From a virus: a DNA stretch of 26,548 nucleotides. Under the pieces are notes generated by a model that was given only the letters and a program-made list of their open reading frames with translations, was not told the origin of the DNA and made no database searches. The stretch is from IMG/VR virus record IMGVR_UViG_3300045049_000180, positions 1 to 26,548 of that record; one strand, given 5' to 3'. Shown here piece after piece: positions 19,276-26,548 of this stretch. Position numbers and translations under genes: made by a program. Every line of letters begins with the position of its first letter. Position 1 is the stretch's first letter.

Positions 19276-19597
19276 TGGGAGCAATTCCAGTGCAAGCGCC
19301 TCAACCAATCAGGTGGCGCAACCGACTACGACCGCTGAGAACACCCCGCCCCAGTCGCAGGGCTTTCAGCTTACGGTCAAGGGATCGGCTGGCAACGTCT
19401 CGGCCACCGCGCATATCGTCGGCTCGAACGACGGCATCACCTGGGCAGAGACCGGAACCACCGTGGCTGCAACTTCAGCATCTTTGGTCTCAAGTGCTCT
19501 CGCTGCGTCCGCCAATGCTCCGTACCTGTGGTTCGGCGCCTATATCTCGGCCATCAGCGGCACGAACGCCAAAGCCTCTGTGACGATGTGCGCCTGA
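19208..19597 (+). CDS. Putative head decoration or structural protein, copy 2
   Basis: Encodes 129 residues from ATG 19208 (MSVYTLCQGVTANQTITNVP). It is a paralogue of the gene at 18017-18403: QGFQLTVKGSAGNVSATAHI, GSNDGITWAETG and FGAYISAISGTNAKASVTM align directly. Both start MS(L/V)YTL. The open extension to 19151 lies inside the previous gene and is rejected. Its stop overlaps the next ATG (TGATG). Probably a virion surface protein; unproven. Confidence 0.7.
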   Translation: MSVYTLCQGVTANQTITNVPSIDGSNSSASASTNQVAQPTTTAENTPPQSQGFQLTVKGSAGNVSATAHIVGSNDGITWAETGTTVAATSASLVSSALAASANAPYLWFGAYISAISGTNAKASVTMCA

Positions 19598-19803
19598 TGG
19601 AAAAGCTCGGAGAAGATGTGGTCCGCATGGCCCGCGCTCTGTGCACGTCGCTCGGCAACGATCCCGATGTGATGGTCTACCCGCATCCGGTCATGCAGAT
19701 TGGCGCGAAGGGCCACTCGGTCGTATCGATGCCCGCCATCCCCTCCTGGCAACTGTACCTCGCTGAAGCGCGAGTGGCGCTCGACACCGTAGAAAATCCC
19801 TGA
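19597..19803 (+). CDS. Hypothetical protein
   Basis: Encodes 68 residues from ATG 19597 (MEKLGEDVVRMARALCTSLG), overlapping the previous stop by one base. The end (WQLYLAEARVALDTVENP) is coupled to the portal gene by TGATG. Small proteins with a 'VARAL..' start and 'W..Y...AR.AL' end are common in phages and unassigned. Confidence 0.62.
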   Translation: MEKLGEDVVRMARALCTSLGNDPDVMVYPHPVMQIGAKGHSVVSMPAIPSWQLYLAEARVALDTVENP

Positions 19804-21992
19804 TGACCGTTCAGGACAACCGCTCCAAGCTCAAGAAAGGCCCCGTTCCTCTCCCGAAGACCGATTCGGCGATGAACAAGATCACCCCGCAGAGCCTGAA
19901 TCCCAAGCCGGACCAGAAGCAGGACCGCGCACTTTCGACCAAGAAGCCGGACGAGGAGAAAGACGAGGACATCCTCAACCGGGCGAAGGGGCGCTTTGAC
20001 AAATGCGTCTCATGGTCCAGCGAGAACCGCAAGGAAGCGCTGGAAGACCGAAAAATGAAGGCCGGTGATCAATGGCCCGCCGACGTGATGGCGAGCCGTA
20101 TGCAGGACCAGCGCCCCTGCATCACGATCAACAAGCTTCCGACCTTCGTCAACCAGATCACCAACGACCAGCGCATGAACCGCCCCGCGATCCACTTCTC
20201 TCCCATCGGGGATAGAGGAGACAAGGACGCCTCGCGGATCTTCGCCGGTCTCTTCCGCTTCGTTGAAGACGACAGCAGCGCCGACATTGCCTATGACACG
20301 GCATTCGATGATGCGGCTACATCGGGGTTCGGCTACTTCCGCATGGTGACGGAGTGGGAGTCTGAGGACAGCTTCAACCAAGTCCTCAAGATCAAGCGCA
20401 TTCGCAACCCGTTCACGGTCTATATTGATCCTGACTCGCAAGAGCCGGATGGGTCGGACATGAAGTTCGCCTTCGTGACCGAGATGATTCCCCGCGCCGA
20501 GTTCGAGTTGAAATACCCGAAGGCCGATCCTTGCAATTGGGATAAGACCGGCATTGGCGAGGCCAACAAGAATTGGATCGAGGTCAAGGATATTCGGGTT
20601 GCCGAGTATTACGAGGTCAAGATCGAGAAGAAGAAGCTCGTGGCCCTTGATAACGGCTGGACCGGCTGGGATGAGAATATCTCGGAAGAAGTCCGCGCCA
20701 AGATCGACAAGGGCGAAATCGAGGTTGAGCGCGAGCGTGACGCCGAGTGCCGCTCGGTGAAGTGGTACAAGCTTAGCGCCAAGGAAATCATCGAGCGCCG
20801 CGACTGCGTTGGTAATTGGATTTGGATCTTCCCCGTCATCGGGACGGAGATCGATCTTGAAGGCAAGGTCAAGCTGTCGGGCGTCGTGCGCAACGCCAAG
20901 AGCCCGCAGCAGCAATACAACTATATCTCGACCCAGATGACCGAGGTCACGGCCCTTGTTCCAAAGGCTCCATACATCGGCGCCGAGGGGCAGTTTGAGG
21001 GCCACGAGGACAAGTGGCGCCAAGCCAATACGAAGTCCTATCCGTATCTGGAATATCGCCCCGTAGACCTTGAGGATAAACCCGCTCCTCCGCCCCAGCG
21101 TCAACCGCCTCCGGGCGTCCCAGCTGGCCTGCAGCAGCTTCTTCAGAACGCGCAGCAGGACATGATGGCCGTCACCGGGATCAGATTCGACGGCACCATG
21201 CATGAGCGCATGAACGACGAGAGCGGGGTTGCGATCAACGCCCTTGCTCGGACGGGTGATCTGACGAACTATCACTACATCGACAACCTGGCTCGCTCCA
21301 TGAAGCATTTGGGCCGGTGTTTTATCGATGCCGTCCCGCACATCTACGACAATCGCCGCGTGCTGACGATCCTCCGAGAAGACGGGTCAGAAGAGAGGGT
21401 CCAGCTTGACCCGAACGGCACGCCTGGGGCGCAGGTTCCCGCCAGCAACGGGAAAACCCTGTCGGTGTTCAATCCCACGGTCGGAAAGTACGGCGTCAAG
21501 GTTACGATCGGCCCGAGCTTCGCGACCAAGCGAATCGAAGCGTCCTCGAGGATGCTGGAGTTCGCCAAGATATTCCCGAATTTCTCGGAAGCCTTCGCCG
21601 ATCTGATCGCCAAGAACATGGACTGGCCGGAAAGCGAATTGCTCACGGGCCGCATCGCCAAGGTCGTGGCCACCAAGTATCCGGGCATCATGACGCCCGA
21701 TATGAAGGACGTTCCACCCGCCGTTCAGGCTCAGTTGTTCTCGCTCGACAGGCAGCTTAAGCAACTGCTCATGGAGCGGATGCAAATGATGAGGGCGCTG
21801 AACGACAAATCGGCGGATCGCGCCGTCAAGATGGACAAAAACGCAAAGGACTTCGAAGCGAAGCTCCTGGCAATCGCGCAGAAAGCCGACGCTTCTTTCA
21901 ACACCCATATCGCCGCTGAAATTCGAGCCATGATCGACGCCATGCACGAAGGTCTTACCGATCTTCAGGCGTCAGATGATGAAGCCGCCTGA
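19803..21992 (+). CDS. P22-type portal protein
   Basis: Encodes 729 residues. The typical P22-portal segments are present: GDQWPADVMASRMQDQRPCI followed by TINKLPTFVNQITNDQRMNR (about residues 88-127), RIRNPFTVYIDPDSQEPDGS, then AYIGAEG-like and GVAINALARTGDLTNYHYID regions, and a long helical C-terminus. The N-terminal 50 residues are basic and Lys/Pro-rich and probably disordered. The portal forms the dodecameric DNA-entry channel at one capsid vertex. Length fits the P22 gp1 family (about 700 residues). High confidence. Confidence 0.95.
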   Translation: MTVQDNRSKLKKGPVPLPKTDSAMNKITPQSLNPKPDQKQDRALSTKKPDEEKDEDILNRAKGRFDKCVSWSSENRKEALEDRKMKAGDQWPADVMASRMQDQRPCITINKLPTFVNQITNDQRMNRPAIHFSPIGDRGDKDASRIFAGLFRFVEDDSSADIAYDTAFDDAATSGFGYFRMVTEWESEDSFNQVLKIKRIRNPFTVYIDPDSQEPDGSDMKFAFVTEMIPRAEFELKYPKADPCNWDKTGIGEANKNWIEVKDIRVAEYYEVKIEKKKLVALDNGWTGWDENISEEVRAKIDKGEIEVERERDAECRSVKWYKLSAKEIIERRDCVGNWIWIFPVIGTEIDLEGKVKLSGVVRNAKSPQQQYNYISTQMTEVTALVPKAPYIGAEGQFEGHEDKWRQANTKSYPYLEYRPVDLEDKPAPPPQRQPPPGVPAGLQQLLQNAQQDMMAVTGIRFDGTMHERMNDESGVAINALARTGDLTNYHYIDNLARSMKHLGRCFIDAVPHIYDNRRVLTILREDGSEERVQLDPNGTPGAQVPASNGKTLSVFNPTVGKYGVKVTIGPSFATKRIEASSRMLEFAKIFPNFSEAFADLIAKNMDWPESELLTGRIAKVVATKYPGIMTPDMKDVPPAVQAQLFSLDRQLKQLLMERMQMMRALNDKSADRAVKMDKNAKDFEAKLLAIAQKADASFNTHIAAEIRAMIDAMHEGLTDLQASDDEAA

Positions 21993-22003
21993 AAGGACGC
22001 ATG

Positions 22004-22207
22004 ATGAACTTTTCCATGGCTCTGCAACTCCTTGTCTCTGGCGGTCTGAGCGCCCGTCAGGCATGGGGTCCGACCTCCTCGGCAACCCCGATTGCCTTGC
22101 AGAACGGCGCGATCAACCAGATCAACTATTCCTCCGGCGCGTTGATCGGACCCTACACACTTTCTCAGGCCGACATTCTGGCGACATACTGGTATCAGTT
22201 GTGTTAG
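22004..22207 (+). CDS. DUF2829 / Tad2-like protein (possible anti-Thoeris)
   Basis: Encodes 67 residues from ATG 22004 (an ATG one codon upstream at 22001 is too close to its AAAGGA site). Start MNFSMALQLLVSGG with the following Arg and Trp (ARQAW), and end LIGPYTLSQADILATYW, match the 'MNFsEAL..L..G..v.R..W' and 'vpw.aSQtDmLAeDW' ends of the DUF2829 family, which includes Tad2 proteins. Tad2 of phages sequesters the cyclic ADP-ribose-type signals of Thoeris defence. The usual DW at the end is YW here. It lies between portal and scaffold, not in a typical anti-defence island. Similarity by eye only. Confidence 0.62.
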   Translation: MNFSMALQLLVSGGLSARQAWGPTSSATPIALQNGAINQINYSSGALIGPYTLSQADILATYWYQLC

Positions 22208-22242
22208 GGTGATCGAATCAACCATTAATGGAGGTCGCCGCG

Positions 22243-22638
22243 ATGACTACTGTTAGCACCACTGATCCGTATGCTCTGGATCGTCAGATCCACCTCGATT
22301 CCTTGATCATGAACGCCGTCTCCCCGTTTGGTCCGGGGGACAGTTTCCCTGTTTTTGCCGCCCTGCAGTGGGGCGGCCTGACGTTCGCGGAATATGCATT
22401 TACCCTCGGCGGTAATCTGGCGCAGTTCTACCCGCTGAATGGTGGAGCCGGCAATCCTGGCGCCTTCGTCAATCAGGTGTTCGAAAACGCGCTCGGTCGG
22501 TCCGCGTCGTCGTCGGAGACAGCTTTCTACGAGACCGTAATGAGCGCCGACGCGAACGGATGGTCCGAGACGATTATGTATGTCGGGCTGTCGCCAGAAT
22601 CGCAGGTGCACAATGCGCATCTGATGGTGCATGTGTGA
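22243..22638 (+). CDS. DUF4214-like protein
   Basis: Encodes 131 residues from ATG 22243 with GGAGG 8 bases upstream (an ATG at 22228 is an alternative). The C-terminal half, AFVNQVFENALGRSASSSET followed by a helix and SETIMYVGLSPESQVHNAHL, has the 'vyr.vLgR.pd..g...W...' shape of DUF4214 repeats, often found in surface-exposed proteins of Alphaproteobacteria. Probably a structural or ejection-related accessory protein. Overlaps the next start (GTGA). Confidence 0.6.
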   Translation: MTTVSTTDPYALDRQIHLDSLIMNAVSPFGPGDSFPVFAALQWGGLTFAEYAFTLGGNLAQFYPLNGGAGNPGAFVNQVFENALGRSASSSETAFYETVMSADANGWSETIMYVGLSPESQVHNAHLMVHV

Positions 22639-22817
22639 TCGAATTCGCGCCCGGATCTGGCCTGAAGCTTGGTGACGTAATCACCATTTCCGGCCGTCCG
22701 GCATGGTGGCGTCGTCTGTTTATCTGGCTTCGTATCATGAAGCCGAGGCGGTTCGAGGGATTGTGGGAAGTCACTGCCGTAACGGACGGAATATCCTTTC
22801 AGGTGAAGCGTGACTGA
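22635..22817 (+). CDS. Small basic hypothetical protein
   Basis: Encodes 60 residues from GTG 22635, which overlaps the preceding stop (GTGA). It is strand-rich with a Trp/Arg-rich middle (ISGRPAWWRRLFIWLRIMKP) and ends VTAVTDGISFQVKRD. A small barrel-like fold is possible. The function is unknown. Confidence 0.55.
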   Translation: MIEFAPGSGLKLGDVITISGRPAWWRRLFIWLRIMKPRRFEGLWEVTAVTDGISFQVKRD

Positions 22818-22881
22818 CCAAGAAAGAGACGCCGCCATCTCGCAAGCGCTTGATGACGCTCGCGAGGCGATCAAAAAATGA
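22810..22881 (+). CDS. 23-residue coupled small protein
   Basis: MTDQERDAAISQALDDAREA followed by IKK, starting at GTG 22810 inside the end of the previous gene and ending in an ATGA overlap with the next gene. A single charged amphipathic helix. Translation is plausible because it continues the coupled chain, but a leader role is also possible. Confidence 0.42.
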   Translation: MTDQERDAAISQALDDAREAIKK

Positions 22882-23105
22882 GTCGCGGACGATTTGTTCG
22901 GACTTTCAATCCCGTGACCAATGTCTTTGATATGGTTTTTGGGACCATTCGAATTGAGGGGTTGGTTGACAAAGACGGTCAGCCCTATGGGGACGATCCT
23001 TTGCTTGCCGTGAATGGCGGAAAGATGTCTCTTCCTGTCAACGAAATGGTCAAATACCTCAAGAATTTCTATTGGCCTAGACGCGCTGAAATGCGGAAGG
23101 CTTAA
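22878..23105 (+). CDS. Hypothetical protein
   Basis: Encodes 75 residues (MSRGRFVRTFNPVTNVFDMV at the start), with an acidic middle (DKDGQPYGDDPLLAVN) and a helical end (VKYLKNFYWPRRAEMRKA). Starts by ATGA overlap with the 23-codon frame. No family is recognised; possibly a head-assembly accessory protein from its position before the scaffold gene. Confidence 0.6.
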   Translation: MSRGRFVRTFNPVTNVFDMVFGTIRIEGLVDKDGQPYGDDPLLAVNGGKMSLPVNEMVKYLKNFYWPRRAEMRKA

Positions 23106-23208
23106 ACCCTACCGGCAGGGTCAAATACCGGGACTTTCGTGAGCCTGTCACGCACCCAGGCCGTCACCCGAGCGCATCGGGGAAAATCCCTATCACAAGG
23201 TATGTGAC
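23106..23208 (+). other. Leader before the scaffold gene, with small hairpin
   Basis: About 100 bases without a gene. A small hairpin (ACCCT 23106-23110 with AGGGT 23117-23121) directly follows the previous stop but has no T-run, so I do not call it a terminator. An AAGG lies about 11 bases before the ATG at 23209. Confidence 0.4.
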
Positions 23209-24219
23209 ATGCCCGATCTCTCCACGGTCGGCGGACCCGCTTTGTCCGCAACAACAGATAGTCCTGTCCCGAGTCCCGCTCCCGCACCGGCCCCTGCTCC
23301 GAGCCCGGAGCCGTCTCCCACTCCTGCGCCGGCTCCGACCGAAGCGCCGAAGGTTGAGGATGACAAGGCCACCGCGCCGACACCGACGCCTGCGCCTACC
23401 GAGGCCCCCAAGGTCGAAGACGACAAGGGAGAAAAGGAAAAGACCGGCATTGAGAAGCGCTTCTCCGAATACGCCCAAAAGGTGAAGGCGGAGAAGGAGC
23501 GCGCGGACGCCGCCGAGACCAACGCCAAGAAGCTGGCGGACGATCTCCAGGCCGCAATCAAGCGCCTGGACGAAGCCGGACAGCAGCGCGAAGCCGAGCG
23601 TCTTCAGGCCGAAGCCGCCGCCGACAAGAAGCCTGATCGCAGCGCGTTCGACGATGCCGAATCCTATGACAAGGCCCTGGCTGATTGGGGTGTGCGCGAA
23701 GGCAAGCGCCAAGCCGCCGCCGACATGCAGAAGCAGGCTGCGGAAGAGAAGGTCAAAGCCGAGGAAGAGGCCAAGCAGCGCGCCGAACAGGAGCAGCGCG
23801 AGGCCGCCGAGAAGGCTTGGACCGATACCGTTCAGGCGCATCAGGACCGCGCCGCGAAGTTCAAGGAAGTCACGCCTGATTACGACGAAGTGATCAACAG
23901 CGCTGGCGAAGTGCCAATGACCGTTCCCATGCGGGACGCCATCCTTTCCTCCGAGTTCGGCCCGCAAGTCGCCTATCACCTTGCCAAGAACCCAGAGGAA
24001 TCCGCTCGCATTACCGCTCTTTCTCCCTTCCAGCAAGTGATGGAGATGGGGCGGCTGGCTGAGCGGTTCAGCAAGCCGAAGTCCAATGTATCCCGAGCCC
24101 CGGCTCCCGTGACCCCGGTCGGTTCCAGCGGCAACGCAGGTCCGCCCGACGTGAACGCCATGAGCGGGGATCAATACTATGAACACCGCATGTCCCAGAT
24201 GAAAGGACGGCGGACGTAA
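23209..24219 (+). CDS. Scaffolding protein (P22 gp8-like)
   Basis: Encodes 336 residues. The first ~75 residues are a Pro/Ala-rich disordered region that holds two copies of APTEAPKVEDDK. Long charged coiled-coil helices follow (about 75-220, for example EKERADAAETNAKKLADDLQ), then a helical domain (YDEVINSAGEVPMTVPMRDA) and a basic C-terminal tail ending in MKGRRT. The position between portal and coat and this composition fit an internal scaffold, which directs coat assembly and is then released. Confidence 0.88.
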   Translation: MPDLSTVGGPALSATTDSPVPSPAPAPAPAPSPEPSPTPAPAPTEAPKVEDDKATAPTPTPAPTEAPKVEDDKGEKEKTGIEKRFSEYAQKVKAEKERADAAETNAKKLADDLQAAIKRLDEAGQQREAERLQAEAAADKKPDRSAFDDAESYDKALADWGVREGKRQAAADMQKQAAEEKVKAEEEAKQRAEQEQREAAEKAWTDTVQAHQDRAAKFKEVTPDYDEVINSAGEVPMTVPMRDAILSSEFGPQVAYHLAKNPEESARITALSPFQQVMEMGRLAERFSKPKSNVSRAPAPVTPVGSSGNAGPPDVNAMSGDQYYEHRMSQMKGRRT

Positions 24220-24317
24220 CCCCCGCGCTGCGCCCGGCGCAGGGGTAAGCATCACGGTCCCTTGGGCAAGGATCAGCGCCGTCGAGAAGACGCCGCATTC
24301 CCTTAGAAGGATTGCCC
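24220..24317 (+). promoter_or_regulatory. Leader of the coat gene, with hairpin and repeated ribosome-binding element
   Basis: A hairpin with stem CTGCGC/GCGCAG (24228-24233 with 24237-24242), extended by flanking C/G runs, follows the scaffold stop. The leader ends in TTCCCTTAGAAGGATT (24298-24313), 4 bases before the ATG. The same 16 bases occur before the gene at 25850, so it is probably a shared translation-enhancing element of highly expressed structural genes. Confidence 0.55.
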
Positions 24318-25502
24318 ATGTCCACTCAGTCCCTGCTGACTCCCAGCATCATCACCAAGGAAACCCTGGTGATCCTGCAGAACAATCTGGTCGCCGCCGG
24401 GAAGGTGAACCGCCAGTTCGAGAACAAGTTCGTCAAGATCGGCTCCACCCTCACCATCCGCAAGCCGAACCGCTTCAAGGTGGTAAAGGGCGATGCGCTC
24501 CAGATCCAGAACATCGTCGAGCCCTCGACCTCCATCACCATCAACACCAACGCCCAGGTGGCCTTCCAGTTCTCCTCGGAAGAACTGACCCTCACCGTTG
24601 AGGATTTCAGCGAGCGCTACCTGAAGCCCGCCGCCGAGGCCATCGCCAACCAGATCGATTACGACGTTCTGACCAACTATCAGAGCGTCTATAATCAGGT
24701 CGGTACCCCCGGCACCGTTCCGGCGTCTTTCGCGGCTCTCGCGGCTGTCGGGCAGCGCTTCGACGAATACGCGGTTCCCCAGGATGGCCGCACGCTGATC
24801 CTGAACCCCGCCTCCTACTGGTCGATGGCCACCGCGCTGATCGGCTACTACGTCAAGTCGGTCGCCGAGCCGGCGTTCAAGGGCTTCCTGGCCTCGATCG
24901 CCAACTTCGAAATCTACGAAGACCAAAACATCCAGTCGCAGACGGTCGGCAACTACGGCGGAACCCCCGTCGTCAACGGCGCCGGTCAGATCGGCTCCTC
25001 GCTGGTCACCAACGGCTGGTCCACCTCGATCACCGGCCTTCTGAACGTCGGCGATATCTTCACCATCGCTGGTGTCTACACGGTCAACCCGCAGAACCGC
25101 CAGTCCACCGGCTCCCTGCAGAACTTCGTCGTTACCGCGACTGCCAACTCCGACAGCGGCGGCAACTCGACCATCCAGATCAGCCCGGCCATCGTGACCT
25201 CTGGCGCTTACCAGAACGTCACCGCCTCCCCGGCCAATCTGGCGGGCATCACCGTTCGCGGCACGGCCAACACCACCTATGCCCAGAACCTCGCCTTCGT
25301 GAAAGACGCCATCGGCCTCGTCTCCGTGCCGATCGAACTCCCGGACGGCGTGGACTTCAAGGCCCGCGAGATGGTCAAGAACGTCTCCATGCGTGTCGTG
25401 CGCCAGTTTGACATCAACAACAACGTGACACCGTGCCGTTTGGACAGCCTCTACGGAACGACTCTCTTTTATGGAGAGTTGGCCGCCCGTCTGACCGCGT
25501 AA
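24318..25502 (+). CDS. P22-type major coat protein
   Basis: Encodes 394 residues from ATG 24318. The N-terminal arm (LLTPSIITKETLVILQNNLV, then NRQFENKFVKIGSTLTIRKP) and the later blocks EELTLTVEDFSERYLKPAAE, PQDGRTLILNPASYW and LFYGELAARLTA are typical of the P22 gp5 family. A variable insertion (about residues 215-310, Asn/Gly/Thr/Ser-rich) corresponds to the extra domain on the shell surface. It forms the HK97-fold capsid. Strong ribosome-binding site in a repeated leader. High confidence. Confidence 0.95.
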   Translation: MSTQSLLTPSIITKETLVILQNNLVAAGKVNRQFENKFVKIGSTLTIRKPNRFKVVKGDALQIQNIVEPSTSITINTNAQVAFQFSSEELTLTVEDFSERYLKPAAEAIANQIDYDVLTNYQSVYNQVGTPGTVPASFAALAAVGQRFDEYAVPQDGRTLILNPASYWSMATALIGYYVKSVAEPAFKGFLASIANFEIYEDQNIQSQTVGNYGGTPVVNGAGQIGSSLVTNGWSTSITGLLNVGDIFTIAGVYTVNPQNRQSTGSLQNFVVTATANSDSGGNSTIQISPAIVTSGAYQNVTASPANLAGITVRGTANTTYAQNLAFVKDAIGLVSVPIELPDGVDFKAREMVKNVSMRVVRQFDINNNVTPCRLDSLYGTTLFYGELAARLTA

Positions 25503-25515
25503 GGATCAATCTCAC

Positions 25516-25812
25516 ATGACGCCTCGGCAACTTCGCAGACTGAAGAAGCGACTCGACAATCAAATGGAGCGGGAGCGCAACGGCGAGCCCATTCCCGGCG
25601 AAATCGCTTCTCGCATGACCCAACTGAAAGACGACACGCTCTATCAGATTGTGGTCGATGTGCGGGGGGCAAAAGAACCCCTGGCGGTCTGTCCGAAGAT
25701 GCCGAAGCAGTATTGCGAGATGGTCCTGTTCGAGATCAACAAAATGATTTGTTTGGGGAAAGAGCGCTTGTGGTCAAACCCTAGCATCATCCCCTGTGCA
25801 ACCATCAACTGA
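25516..25812 (+). CDS. Hypothetical protein
   Basis: Encodes 98 residues starting MTPRQLRRLKKRLDNQMERE, basic at its N-terminus, with strand-rich middle (YQIVVDVRGAKEPLAVCPKM) and a Cys-containing tail. Lies between coat and the next structural gene. The function is unknown. Confidence 0.65.
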   Translation: MTPRQLRRLKKRLDNQMERERNGEPIPGEIASRMTQLKDDTLYQIVVDVRGAKEPLAVCPKMPKQYCEMVLFEINKMICLGKERLWSNPSIIPCATIN

Positions 25813-25828
25813 CGCTGGGAAGCGTCTG

Positions 25829-25849
25829 TTCCCTTAGAAGGATTTAGCC
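25829..25849 (+). promoter_or_regulatory. Second copy of the coat-gene ribosome-binding leader
   Basis: TTCCCTTAGAAGGATT (25829-25844) is identical over 16 bases to 24298-24313 and likewise ends a few bases before an ATG (25850). The AAGGA forms the ribosome-binding site. Confidence 0.6.
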
Positions 25850-26548
25850 ATGCCCCTTACCCCTGATACCGCCACTCGCCAGCTGAGCGATGGCAACACC
25901 ACCGGCACGATCCTGGGTCAGTCCCCCAGCGATGTGATCGGCTTCTACGGCCTGAGCCAGGGCATCGTTCAGCCCACCCAGGCGATGCAGGCGGCTCTTG
26001 CTTCTGGCGCTTCCGGCAACGGCAACGCCACCGGCATCCTGTCCGTCTACAACTCGACCCAGACCCCGGCTTCGGTTCTTGCCAACACCTCGGCGGAACA
26101 GTCGATCACCGTGACCGGGGTTCTGGCCACGGATCTGGTGTTCTACAACAAGCCCACCTCTCAGGCCGGCTTGGCCGTGACCTGTGGCCGCGTGTCGGCT
26201 GCGAATACGGTCAAGCTCACCTTCGCCAATGTCACCGGCTCCAACCTGACCCCGACCGCGACCGAAAACTACGTGGTCGGCACGCTGGCGGCGAACTTGC
26301 AGCTTTCGCAAGCTCTGACTCCTGCCCAGGTTGCGGCGAACACCATCGCCGAACAATATTTCACGGTGACCGGTCTCGACACCGGCATGATGGTCCAGGT
26401 CAACAAGCCCACCACCCAGGCGGGTCTTTCGGTTCTGTCGGCTCGCGTGTCGGCGAAGAACCAGTTGGCCGTGACCTTCATGAACAATACCGGCGCCGCC
26501 TTGACGCCGACCGCTGGTGAGACCTACGAAATAGCCGCCTTCAATGCC
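25850..26548 (+). CDS. Putative structural protein with tandem repeats (partial, runs off right edge)
   Basis: The frame from ATG 25850 stays open for 233 codons to the window edge. The N-terminus (MPLTPDTATRQLSDGNTTGT) is Thr/Ser/Ala/Gly-rich. Two related units of about 70 residues follow: SAEQSITVTGVLATDLVFYN with NKPTSQAGLAV and ANVTGSNLTPTA, then AEQYFTVTGLDTGMMVQVNK with PTTQAGLSV and NNTGAALTPTA. The unit looks like a beta-sandwich repeat. Position after coat and the shared strong leader suggest an abundant virion protein, perhaps decoration. Not closed in this window. Confidence 0.75.
   Translation, partial: MPLTPDTATRQLSDGNTTGTILGQSPSDVIGFYGLSQGIVQPTQAMQAALASGASGNGNATGILSVYNSTQTPASVLANTSAEQSITVTGVLATDLVFYNKPTSQAGLAVTCGRVSAANTVKLTFANVTGSNLTPTATENYVVGTLAANLQLSQALTPAQVAANTIAEQYFTVTGLDTGMMVQVNKPTTQAGLSVLSARVSAKNQLAVTFMNNTGAALTPTAGETYEIAAFNA

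Noticed and set aside
20010-21341. Leftward open frame of 443 codons
   Set aside because: It is antisense to the portal gene, whose family identity is clear; a mirror frame caused by codon bias.
23164-24255. Leftward open frame of 363 codons
   Set aside because: Antisense to the scaffold gene; the Leu/Gly-rich product is a mirror of the Ala/Glu/Lys codons.
25844-26356. Leftward frame of 170 codons at the right edge
   Set aside because: Antisense to the repeat-containing structural gene, which is open to the edge and has a strong leader.
1-26548. tRNA genes, CRISPR arrays, insertion sequences, integrase
   Set aside because: I looked for cloverleaf ends, regularly spaced repeats, transposase motifs and tyrosine or serine recombinase motifs, and saw none.

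Overview
The window looks like the regulatory, replication and head-assembly part of a temperate tailed phage or prophage with a P22-like (podovirus-type) head. The host is probably an alphaproteobacterium: the DNA is moderately GC-rich, one small protein carries a motif like the C-terminus of GcrA (a cell-cycle regulator confined to Alphaproteobacteria), and the small accessory proteins are of the kind common in phages of that class. No integrase, lysis or tail genes, tRNA or CRISPR array were found, so both ends of the element lie outside the window.

Layout. (1) 1-311: AT-rich, gene-free. (2) 312-7502: a long leftward (minus-strand) early operon, mostly coupled by ATGA or TGATG overlaps. 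It holds a recombination cluster (Rad52-like annealing protein, Gp157-like protein, YbcO/HNH-like protein, NinB-like protein, and a pair of conserved unknown phage proteins). A 500-base pentanucleotide G-array lies inside it at 2040-2540. (3) 7503-8400: a lambda-like switch with a leftward promoter, a short CI-type repressor, a rightward promoter and a Cro-like gene. Four 15-bp operators form two pairs, each with exactly 35-bp spacing. The leftward transcript would begin with two adjacent hairpins separated by one base, the architecture of HK022 put antitermination RNA. (4) 8400-15705: the rightward early operon, with many small proteins, several structured untranslated stretches, an O-like replication gene with a possible internal origin, a GcrA-like small protein, and at its end a phage NusG-family protein that probably controls late transcription. 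(5) 15806-26548: late genes: small and large terminase, a run of small structural or accessory genes, portal, a Tad2/DUF2829-like (anti-Thoeris type) protein, scaffold, P22-type coat, and a repeat-containing structural protein that runs off the right edge.

The genes form one coherent programme. The CI/Cro pair and operators choose between lysogeny and lysis. Leader RNA structures and the NusG homologue would govern read-through. The left operon supplies single-strand annealing recombination, the right operon replication, and the late block packages DNA into a P22-like head. The items most worth follow-up are the pentamer array, the put-like leader, the structured RNA at 11436-11640, the Tat-signal protein carrying a fragment like the coat N-terminus, the Tad2-like protein, the GcrA-C-terminus-like protein and the divergent gene pair sharing an inverted ribosome-binding site. 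Many real small genes (23-58 codons) sit in overlaps or gaps between longer genes and are listed below.
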